Below are positions 40,701 to 52,700 of a stretch of DNA of 60,000 nucleotides, one piece after another. Both the position numbers and the translations under genes were made by a program. The stretch is from positions 16,246,001 through 16,306,000 of the forward strand of contig NC_079876.1 of assembly GCF_029227915.1 (NCBI RefSeq), in the 5' to 3' direction. The notes below the pieces were generated by a model that did no database searches, had not been told where the DNA came from, and worked only from the letters and a program-made list of their open reading frames with translations. The DNA comes from Hydractinia symbiolongicarpus (Eukaryota > Cnidaria > Hydrozoa > Anthoathecata > Hydractiniidae). The stretch's first letter is position 1; every line of letters starts with the position of its first letter.

Positions 40701-43700
40701 TAATATTAAATCCTGAAATATCAGAACTTTTTTAGAGTTTTAAGCCAAAGAGAATAAATATGTTAAGTCATAATAGCAAGTCATGGGATTTTTATTAGAC
40801 AAACCAAGTGGATGGTGGAAATTTTCTTTTATTTTACCTTCTATTTTTCGTGTAGTACTAGTGTGATTTATATGAGAAAAAGGATGTAAAAGGGAAAATA
40901 ACCTTAAGGCCGGTTTTCATACAGCTGCATTTTGCGCCTAGTCGTAAAATGCGCCGCGACTTTTATCACATATACCGAACCATTCCCATTTAGCGATTTT
41001 TGCTCACGTATTTTTTGCAAAACATGACTGATGTAAACAGACGATATTTGTAGCTGCAAAATTTGAGAGTAGTCCTAGCAATATTTTTATGGCGTAGAAA
41101 TAAACAACGTTGTAAAATACGTAAGAAAAACATGTGGATGAGACGACTTTTCATAGAAAGAAGAATCAAACTGTACAACGTTTTGCTTGAGGATTTAATG
41201 TTGTCAGAGTTTGTTTACAATGTTGTTTCTTTGTGCCTCCACAGACTCATTGTTATTTTGTTTTTCATCTAATTCACTTGATTGATATATATTCTGATTC
41301 TCTACATTTATTTGGTTTGACAAAAATTTAACACAGAAACGGGATGTTGCTAGCCATCTTGAAATGATCTAATTAAAAATTCTTTCGTAATTCATGTAAA
41401 TTTCTACCTTTTGATTGGCTGTTAAGCTGAAGCGCAAAATATAGCTCGCAAAAAGTAGAGCCTGTTCAACTTTTTTTATATCGCACAATCGCATGCAAAA
41501 GCGCGGGGTCAGCGGTATTATTCTGATAATGTGCATGCGTAGATCAAAAGTCACGGCGCTTTTTACGACTGGGCGCAAAATGCAGTTGTACGGAAACCGG
41601 CCTTTACTTTAACAGAAGTTCTCAAACACTAAGTATTGTTTATGTTTGTGGGAATTAATCAAATTATTACAACGGGGAAATAACGAAACTTGGACAACAT
41701 TTTTCTTTCGGTTTTTACCTTTTCTTCGATTAACAGTTCCTGTTTTGTCGTCACGATGTTCATCATTTTCACCTGACGTAAATAAAAATACCAAAATTTT
41801 CAAAAAATAATTAAACTAAATTCAAACATCATATTAACGCAATCACGAATTAAGACGAAAACATGTGGCGTAGATGGAACCCTCCATCACTTGTAACTAC
41901 ACACAAACAATTTTAATGGTATTGTTCCGGAAAATTAATTCCATAAGCTTTTTGTTTTATTGCGAAGACAAAATCCTAGCTTTTTTTTAAATAGAAAGAA
42001 ATGAAGTCAACATTGTCACTTTTTACCTTTTTTTTCCACAACACATGAACACAAGGTAATATGGATAGCAAACTTACTCGCGGCTTCAAAGCTTTCATTT
42101 CAGTTTGTAGTTTTTGGATTATTTCATTTCCCTAAAAAAAATAACAGACATGTATATAACAAGATATTTGAATGCTGGCTTAATAAAATTATTTTTTATA
42201 TATACTACATTTGTTTTCTTTGTATTTTATCTACAGTAGCATTAATTGTTCAAAGCAGAACTTGCACAAAAATAAATAAAATCGTATATAGGCTTCTCTG
42301 AATAGAAAAAAAGATGGGGTACGTTCTTTTGCGAAGACAGCCTCTTTATTATTTCACCGAAGTTATAAAGAACGCTACCCGCACCAATAGGTGTTGTGTA
42401 CATCAATAAATCAGATACTATTACTTCCCACCACCCACCTTTATAACCTCTGCTGATACAGAACGAACTGTGTCTTCCAACTGGGTAATTTGTGTCTGTT
42501 TCTTTTCAACATCAACTTCAAATCGACTCTAAAAAGAAAAGAAAGCTTATATTTTAGCTCTGGAGAATAGATGAGAAAATTGGAAAAACCGCGATTGAGA
42601 TTTTAGCGACTGATTAATTTAATAGCTTTGAAGTTACAACGCTTATATCTTATATAATTATATACAGACTTATATCAAATAAAGTTAGGCAAAATTAAAA
42701 AGGAATCTTCTGATTTTCTCTCATCAAATTTATCGGGTAAAGAAGTCAAATAGTAAATTATAACTCGGGACAGGCGAAACAGTTGCTGTAACACAGCTGC
42801 TGCCATACTACACTTTTTTGGTCAAGAGTTTTGAAAAATAAATAAATTTGTTAATAAATATATTAATAAATGAGGAGTGATAATACTTGTAGCATCACTC
42901 GCAACTTTTTTGTCTTGAGCAACCCGTTTAGACAGGGGTGTCATGACAGTGCAACCTTGGTCTGAGAATTTTTCTTTTCTTTTTTTAAAAAAAAAATCGA
43001 CTAAAGAAGAATATAAACCTGCACTACTTTTAAAATTCTTCTGCAAGGTCTGGAACTTTTTTTAACACAGCCATGTATATTGTACTCAAGTTTTTGGGAA
43101 CATTTCTCATACATACCTTCTGCTCATTCGCACTTTCTAATAAATCATTTGTTCTTTTTATAACCTACAAAACAAAGTTAAAATACAGCTGATGTAGAAA
43201 TCAAGGCATTTATCCTTACTGTTGTCTGTCTGCTCGTGCAGACGAGCAAACCGGTAGATTTAATCACTGGCCACCGACTAGTCTGTAATTAATAGCCCCT
43301 CCCCCTTATATGGGGTGTTGAAAAATAACAAGTGTCATGGTAATTCTATCAAAGTGTTTACAGCTTCCTCGTAAAGGCATAAGTTGTAGATAGATTAGAA
43401 TTAATACTGAAAATATATATTTAAGGAATAAAAAAAAATGTTGCAATATGAATGGAAATTTAGTAATACGAATGAAATATAAAGTAGAAACAGTCAAATA
43501 TTTACTGTTTCTTTTTCGCGGGATTAGCACAACCCTTAGAAGAGCAAGGCTCCTATGATGATGAGAATATTCCACCCCCTCAAAGAACAGTAGATTACAA
43601 ATAATTAAATGTAAGAAAACTGTCCTTACATGAGGTTTTGTTCACATACGTAAATCTCTTAGGTAACTCACGTAAATTTACTTCATGGTTTTTGTTTTGG

Positions 43701-46700
43701 TTCATTCAACATGGCAGAGAATATTCAACCCACCCAAACAACAATAGATTCTTAATACCTGTGTTTTATCCTTCAGTTCTTGTTCTAACACAGCAACACG
43801 TGTTCGAAGATGATTTAAAGTTTTATCACGCTCGTGTCGATCTGAATCGAGGTTTGTATTTTGACGACGTAAAGTTTGAAGATCGCGTGACGTCACATGT
43901 CTTTCCTAGAGAAATATTTTATGTTATCCTCTGTAACTTATGTTGTAACTTTTTATTGGTGTAGATAAAAAAGAGCTACGTAAATCAACGTAGCTGGTAA
44001 AACAAAACAAAAATAAAAATAAAAACTAAACAAACATTAACAAAGAAACAACAAAAACATGCCAAACCGCGCATATGTGGGTGGGGGAAAACAGACACAG
44101 AGTTCTCATACGCCCAGCAATAATATCGTCATCATTATATCATGAGAAAAACCATTACATCTTCATAAGAACATTTTAATCATATCATAGCCTTATTTGA
44201 GAATATATTTGAGAAAATATATAACTCCTAACTTATATTACTTAAAATATTGTAAAAAGAACGTTGTTACAATCGTTTTGGTATAATTAAGTTGTCTTCT
44301 AAAAACATCCTATTGTTTCAAAGTAGGAGGTCTGAGACGAAAATCATAGTTCTTGTAGTTAACTTTTTGTTTCGGATAATAGGCGTAAGAAACTCTTTAT
44401 ACTTCCACGTATAGCAGTGAAGACAAAAAAACACATCATACCTCTTCCAAACTTGAAACACGTGATTTTAATTCACGTATCAGTGATTCATATTTGTATT
44501 TTTGATCAGTTAAGTCCTACATAGAAAAGTAAATAACAACGTTAATCTCAACGATAAAATGATGATATATCTCTTACCATAGCAAAGCATTTATGAATCA
44601 CAAAAATATCACTTTTCTGATTAACCTGTTCCCCTCGAGGTGATAGACCCAGAACATAAAGCCTCTATTGGAATACAATTATTGTTCTAACCATTGCATG
44701 CAAATAAAATATATTATCTCTCTTAAAATTGTTTTTGGCTGTGGCTGGCATTATAATACTTCAGTGAAATTTTGCAATACTTTTGCATGTTGCGAACATA
44801 ATTGGGCCATTTTCAATGATTTGGCGACTAGTAACTTTCGCAAATTAAAGAAAAATTTAAGTTATAACAGCCCTCCTTAAACCAGGTAACCGAATTGTGA
44901 TTTTAGAAAATAATTTCACTTTTACTATATTGACTATATACTTCAATTACTTCAATATTTCAGTTCAACAGGGAAGGGATAGAGGATTGGCAAAAAGTTG
45001 TGGTGTTACTAGTTGCAGAGTAGTCAATAGTGAAGTAGAGTAGTCAATAGTGAAGTGGAGTAGTTAGTAGTGAAGTGGGGTAGCCAGTAGTGGAGTAGAA
45101 AACGTTAATGACTTGTAAACTAATAACTATTAGTGAGTATTTTTAGATTAATGTAATGCACAAAAAAAATGTATTAACATTACATAATTTCGAAATAAAA
45201 GCACGAAGTTTTTTAAAAAAAAATATAAATCCTGCCAAATCAATAAAAAATAAATAATCCCTTTGAGGTTATGTCTAATATGCTCACCATCATATTTTTG
45301 ACCATGTATGGGACATTTTTTAAATTTCGTGACCTGATTTATGAATAAATTTTTTTTTCTCTAAAATTACAATTGACCAACAGCTTTGTTTAAAAAATTA
45401 AAATGAAAATAATATATTTTTTTTAACAGATGAAATTTTCCTTGTTTGTCTCAAAAACGTACTAAGCACCATTATTATATATGATATTAACACCTAAGTT
45501 TGGCATAAATAATCCTCAAAATTCACTGGTTTCATGCTCTTACAGCATCTACACCTCATTAGACAGGGCATATAGTCTAGCAATCTAACAAAATGCCTAA
45601 TTTAACTTTTTATTGTGGAATCTGATAGATTAGGTAGGAAGCTTCAAAAAACCACCGAATACCTTTCCGGGAAAACTTCCGGCGTCACGTGACTGATGGG
45701 GTCAAATGCGGCAAAAATTGTGCACAAATCCTGCGATAACTCGTGAACGGTATAAAATATAAACTTAAAAATGGCATATTTGACATCGGCTAAATAAGAC
45801 CTTTTGAATGATATACAGTTTTATTAGTCTGCTACATATTTGAAATTTTCCTCCTCCGCAGCGTCCGCAAATTTTATTCTTTAAAGTCGTTATTCGGATT
45901 GGGCTATGCAAATAGAACTGACTTAACTCTTCCCAAAATTTTCTCTCTTTACTTTTAAGATAGCATATCACGCTGAAATGCGATGCCTGAAATAAACGAT
46001 TAAGTACTCAACTACAAGAAACCAAACGCTGCAACGCTATTATGTACAAAAATGATCTAAGGTAAATAGTCACTGTCAGAAGAGTCCGTTTTTTCTTCTT
46101 CTGATGTCGTAAAGTCTTTTTCCCAATCAGAACTATCTGAAGCTCCTTCCGTTTCATTCATAGCACTGCTTTCTCTCTGTTCCATGTCGTCGCTTGTGTC
46201 GTTACTTCTTTTCGTCCCTCGGGGAGTGACTTTTTTCCTTTTCTGCGAAGGTTCCGTTTGCTCAGCTTCTGATTCTTTATCAGCTTCAAAACCATCTCCA
46301 GTGTTACCTGTTTTCTTCCTGGATTTACCCCTTTGTCGAATAAGAGATCTTGGCAACTGATTTCCAGTAAACCAAACGGGATTTACAAATTTCTTGTCGT
46401 GGTCAATTTTCCATCCGAAATCTTCAATGTTCAACGGAACTATGTGATGGTTTAAGCAGTTCAGCCAAATATAAGATTGTAAATGGACCCGTTTTATCTC
46501 TTGACAAACTGAATCTGGGTCAGGTAATAATGGTGCTGAAGATTTCACTTTCATTTTCAAATATTGCTGTACCCTCGTCTGGACATAGCTGTCTTTATCC
46601 TTTCCATGGTACATAAATATTTGAAAAAATTTCTTTGCGTTTTCCACCGTCTCATTAGAAATGGAAGTGCTCTTACCCAGTTGATCAATGAGAGCTAAGC

Positions 46701-49700
46701 CGCTTTTGTCTTTCAATATTTTCTTAAAAACTTTTATCTTTCCTTTATTGAATTTGTAGGCAGTTGTATCACAGCAGGTTAGAGCATGTATCTGAGGTAA
46801 CACTGTGCAAATTTCAGGGCCAAAGTTATCAAATATCAATCGTACATCAACATACTTCTCGTGCTCAATCTTCATGTGCCATTCTTGTGAGGCGTGGCAG
46901 TGTACCATACCATGAAGCAATAGGATAAGCACGTCTGTATCCTTTGCAACAATCACAGCAGGTGATTTATCTTGAGCTGCATGAAGCACGAGTCTCGTGT
47001 CTGCTTTCTCGTGGTTGCAATCTTGCATTCGTTCCACTCCATTACTTCGAATAAGCAAAGTTTCCTCTTTGCAATTGATGATAAGCGGGATCTTCAACAA
47101 CCGTCTGCCGTCTGTACTTCTGAAGAATGAGCTTGCAAGTCGAATAAGATCTTCCTTATTTTCGTTGTTGTGGAAAAACTCTAGCCATTCCTTTCCTTGA
47201 AGCATTTTTTGGTCTACACTTTCCAGACGTACTCTGCGAGATGTTTCTCCCCGCGCAATTCTCGTTGATGATTTGATGCTATTTTCCAAATCCGTCAATA
47301 GCACATGCTGAAATGTCAAATAGCGAGAGTAGTTTTGGTGGTCGAAAGCAAACACTTGCTTCAGCATTTCTCGTTCTGCTTCAAGATGTCTTTCGAAATT
47401 TCCTTCACGAACGGCAGAGACCAGAGCTAGTAAAGACGATATATCTCTCAAGTACGCAACAGTCATTGTTTGTTGAGGACTTTCGCAGCTACTTATCTCA
47501 CGAACTAACTCTTCAAATTCATCTAATTCTATAACCGCTTCAAGTGCTTCTGTGGATGGATTTTCTCTCAGTGACTTCAGGCTCTCACGCAGACCATCAG
47601 ATAAAGACGCGTAGTTGTCCCGTAGTTGTTCTGTACGATACTGGACAAGAGCAGCGAATGACTCTTTCAGAATTCGCATACACCGATAGTAATGCTTCCC
47701 TCCAAATGCTTGATCTACAGAACCAGCAGAAATTGTCCCTGCGTCAACAAACCAATCTTTGTAGCCAATACACGAATGCCTCTTAAAGATTAATCGCTGG
47801 CGAACACGTAATTGGTGAAAGCCACCCATAAGGACAATGATATTCTTATAGAGATCGCTATTCTTCCATATTATCTGCACAAGCCTGGCATATACCTCTT
47901 CGTCTGCGTGGGCGAAAATATGTTTTAATCCAAGATCATCCATTACATGTTTGAGGGTGTCAAGATAGTTCTTGCATACTGAAATATCGGGTGGTTGATT
48001 TATTACAGGCATGTATTCAATGAGCGATTTTTTCTGCTTGCGATCAGAAACCTTTCTATTGAAAGCAGTCCAAGACCCCAACATTGGTAAATCAGGTTCA
48101 CCGTCAGTAGCAGGCAGACCACTTGCTAATGACCACGCTACATCTCTGCGAAAGCTTTCTTCAAGGAGCTCTGTGCCTTCATCATCCTGATAAGCGGGAA
48201 ATGCAAGAGGATCCGCTCTCGCACCAAGATGATATTCTTCAATATTGTTAGTAACAATTTCCTCACAGGGAACTAGTTCTTGAATTGTTGATTTCGTTTC
48301 ATGAAGAATGCTGTCACCTGTAATAAATCAAAATTAGGGTATTTAATTGTTCATAAATCTGGAATCTGCTCAAGTCTATACATCAGAAACAGAATCTAGA
48401 AAATCTACAAAAATTTACCTGGAATAAATGGCTGAAACAGTGTGCTGTTCGTATCATGAGTTATTGTTATCAATGGTCGAATGTAGAGGGTATCCTTTCA
48501 CAAAACGTTTGTGTACTTCAATCTGAGCGGAGGACCATGCATCATTGTATTTTCTGATTTCATTGTACGAAATTGAATGGCCAAGATTGTGAAGATGTGC
48601 GGCTGCCTCTTTACTACCAGTAAGTCTGTGTATTGTCAGTCCTAGCATGGCTTGTTTTACATTCTTCTGGCGAGTGATTAGCGACTGCCAATCTGATGCT
48701 ATTGACCAAATCTTATTGGCAATGTTACTTGACTGCGTAATGGCATAACCTTCATCATTGGTCTTAAAATTCGGATACATCGTGGCATATATAATATTGT
48801 ATAATTCAGGCATCGGGCCCTTGTTGAAGTCTGCGATCATTTCATCAGGAGTTTTTGGTAAACTTTCTGGCTCTCGCTCTTTGACTTTGCTCTTGATGAA
48901 ATTTGCAAGCGAACGAATGTGATCCATATCCCTCAGTCCATGGCCAAGCAGTGTTGCAACGCTATACTCGCAGGGATTCATGAGCGCCGAATGAACAATA
49001 ACGTATTTCCCTGTTGTAAAAAAATCAATCTCAGATCCAAATTGCTTCACCAATTCTCTCTTCAATGACACAGTGTGCATGAAAGCAGGCTCTAAGTTAT
49101 TTTCTTCGCATATAACCTTTATGTCTGATAATAACTGGTGGAGAAGATATGCCTCCTTCTTCCCAATTACTTTCCATCCAACTATTCTGAAGAACTCTTC
49201 GATTATGAATTGCTTTTCTTTGTCTTTCGAAGATTCTTGTTCTTCTTCAATACTCGAAGGCTGGTTTATTGCATACTTAAGGTAACAGTTTTTATGATAA
49301 TAAATATCAATGGCATAAAGATCAAAAGACTGTCCACCTTGCAATACCTGCAGTCTTTTTGCGGCCTCGTGAAATCGGTAAGTCGGTTTAGAAATAAACA
49401 GCTCAGTCCTTGCATGAATCCTTTGACGAGAGCTTTCCTGTTCGCATCTACCAAGTCCAGCTTGATTATATGATCCACCGTCCGTTTCCCTTCTTTCATT
49501 ACAAATAAAACAAATTTGTTTTCTTTTTTTGGCTTCTCTTTGTGATCTTCTAGTCTGAACATCACTTGTTAGATCCTCTGATTCTTGTTCGAGAACACTT
49601 GTCTTAATTTCTCCGTATCTTTTCCTGTAGTTTTCCACTTTCGTTCCAAATGTAATACTACAATTTTTATGAGCTTTACCAAATGCTTCAATAACATCAC

Positions 49701-52700
49701 CAATTCGCGAGTGAACATAACGAAAAGAGAAATACTTGTCATTTCGATCGATATCAATACAGTTCCATTCTTCTGCAATCCTCTTCAAGTTCTCCCATCC
49801 TTGCTGTGAAAAACTTTTTTGGGAATCTTTTTGCGAAAAAGAACCATCACATAATAAACATTTTTCACTTGTTTGTTCAAGACTGAGAAATGAAGACGAT
49901 AGGGCCATATTCTTTCATATTTTTTGAATGTGGTGAAACAATCGAACTCGACCAGCACATAAGCGATCAAAAAGAGTAATGCACGAAATTGTAGAGAAAT
50001 GTAAATGATATTCCCATAACTAACAAGCAAGTTCATTCATTCTTTCAAACTTCATTTTCTCACCTAACATAACTTCGCTTTGTCGTCACAACACCGGAAT
50101 GATCTTCAGGTGCCCCGACTCACATTCATATCAACTCTCAATGGGGCTTTTCCTGTTATTCTATAATATCCATTATGTTTTACGAGTAAAGATATGAATA
50201 GCGGTTGTTTTTAGAATCACGTTTTCGAGAATTTCTATTTGAATAGCGCAATTCGAGTAACAACTTTCAAAAAGTAATTTCGTGGTCGCTGCGGAGGAGG
50301 AAAATTTCAAATATGTAGCAGACTAATAAAACTGTATATCATTCAAAAGGTCTTATTTAGCCGATGCCAAATATGCCATTTTTAAGTTTATATTTTATAC
50401 CGTTCACGAGTTATCGCAGGATTTGTGCACAATTTTTGCCGCATTTGACGCCATCAGTCACGTGACGCCGGAAGTTTTCCCGGAAAGGTATTCGGTGGTT
50501 TTTTGAAGCTTCCTACCTAATCTATCAGATTCCACAATAAAAAGTTAAATTAGGCATTTTGTTAGATTGCTAGACTATATGCCCTGTCTACATATAAAAC
50601 TAGCAAACTCAAGACTGCAGGTCAGTTTCTGTTATATATATATTTACAGAAAATAATTTTTAGCGATTTGAACTGTTACAGACTTCTCACTTTTTTGTTT
50701 AGTTTACTGAAACTAACGGTGTCAATTTTTGCCTGAACCATGTTTTCACAGCATCTGCACCTTAAATAAAACTAGCAAACTCAAGACTGCAGGTCAGTTT
50801 CTGTTATATAGAAAACAATTTAGTGTCAATTTTTGTCTGAACCATGTATACTGGGACAGACAAAGGTTGCTCAATATTTATTTAACCACTGTGTAGTGAG
50901 AGAAAGCCTACTCTACTAACAATAAAAAATTTAGGTTCCATCAATAATGTGAATTATAATCGATATAATTAGATATTTTTTTATAAATATGCAACACAGA
51001 ATATATTTTTTAGCATATAAACTCACCTTGTTATTCGTTTGTGACTCTCTCAACCTGTTTTCAAGTTCTCGAACCTAAAACGAATGACATTTTAAACCAA
51101 CAAAAAAAATGATTAAGATCAATTCGTGATATCTCAACAACCACGACACACTGCATGCAAGACCCTACATTTCAAGATGATGTTGTAGTCAGAAGTAGCA
51201 TTACCCAATAATTTTCCTGATTTATGACAAGTTAGAATCAACAGAATATAAACACCAAGCAACATCAGACAAGACAATACTTCTTTTAGGTCTTTCAGTA
51301 TGTCTCACTCAATTTGATTAATAAAAATCAATAGAAATGAATAGAAATCAATAGAATAAATCGAAATTAATAAAAATCAATAGAAATTAAACATCAAGCA
51401 ACATCAGGAAAGACAGTTCTTCTTTCAGGTCTTTCAGTAACTTATGTCTCACTCAACTTGATCAATAGAAATCAATAGAAATCAATAAAAATCAATAGAA
51501 ATCCATAAAAATCAATAGAAATCAATAGAAATCAATAGAAATCAATAAAAATCAATAGAAATCCATAAAAATGAAATGAAAGAACATCAATGTTTTATAT
51601 CTTAATAGTTATAATCAAAGTAGTATAGCCTACTGGTTATGGGACAATAATTTTTTCAGGCCTTCGAATAACTTGTCAATTTGACCAATAGAAATAAAAG
51701 GAATAAGTGTCAGTTTGACCAATAGAAATAAAAGGAAAAAAACCCACCGTTTTATTATATCTCTCATCAAATGTGAGTCTTTCATTCTTTAATCTTTCTT
51801 CATAAGAATGTCGCAACTGAAAATAATGAGAAGTGTCGAAATTACAAGCAAAATAGGCGTTTTGTTTAGTTTTTCTTTCACAAAGTTAACTCTATACTTC
51901 ATCAACACAGCACAAGTCATTTAGAAGTTAATTGAAGTGGTTTAATCCACCCCCTTTTAGGATATTTGATACCAAAAAAGTATCAATGGGGCCTTTTCTA
52001 TCCAAATTCATTCTAAGAATTGAGAAGTCAGTTAATAATTTAAATGAAAAATATACACAGGATTCCCACTCTTTTTTTCAAAACAAAATTGAGGAGATTT
52101 GAGGAGAAAAACTTGCACTTGTAAAAATGAAGGAACACACAGACTGTCATCTCAATATTTTCTTACAAAAGATAACTAAGAAACTTTGCTTCCAATACAA
52201 ACACAACAAAAAAGTAATGTTTGCAGGCCACAGCAAACACAAGTTGTGGTGATTAAAAATAAATAATATAAAAAAACAAAACATATATAAAAAATAACCA
52301 AATGTCAAAACCTTTTTGAGCAGAATTGAGAAGAAAACCTAATTTTCAAAAAAAATTGAGGAGATTTCAGGAGGATTGAAAAGACCTTTTGAATTTGAGG
52401 AGATTTGAGGAGTTATGAGGAGGCGTGAAATGAGATAGTAACTAGACAATTATTTTACTCTTTCCCTGGATGTGTAAATATTAAAACTTTTTAAAACATT
52501 TTCTTCACCTTCTCTTGGTTTTGTTTTTCTCTGCTGACTTGTTCGTTCAATTGAGATGTTGTCTCGCCCAGTTTATCTCTCAGCTGAATCTTTAACTCAT
52601 CAAGCTCCCTTGTTCTATCTGCTAATATCTAAACACATCGAATTGCTGGATTAACACAGCAAGATAAAAACATCCAAATTTCTCAGGACTACTGTTCCAC

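Larger units (their letters stand above)
45560..50590 (-). mobile_element. Nearly intact 5,031-bp DNA transposon with about 315-bp inverted repeats, Academ-like
   Basis: The ends are mirror images from TAGACAGGGCATATAG inward for about 315 bp with only two mismatches I can see, then decaying. CAT flanks both ends (45,557-45,559 and 50,591-50,593), a 3-bp target duplication. Inside is one intron-containing gene on the minus strand, in the same orientation as the host gene SASS6. The protein combines Cys-rich zinc-binding motifs with a FEN/XPG-like nuclease signature; from memory this fits the Academ superfamily, which also makes 3-4 bp duplications. The near-identity of the ends indicates recent movement. 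The only visible lesion is a small frame break near 48,460. Confidence 0.8.

Noticed and set aside
43638-43964. 108-codon plus-strand frame
   Set aside because: It is antisense to the highly conserved SASS6 exon at 43,759-43,905, whose spliced translation matches a known protein.
46997-47786. Several plus-strand frames of 67-80 codons
   Set aside because: All are shadows opposite the long minus-strand nuclease exon of the transposon.
51290-51575. Array of short direct repeats, checked as CRISPR
   Set aside because: Units are contiguous 10-mers without unique spacers, in an animal intron; a minisatellite.
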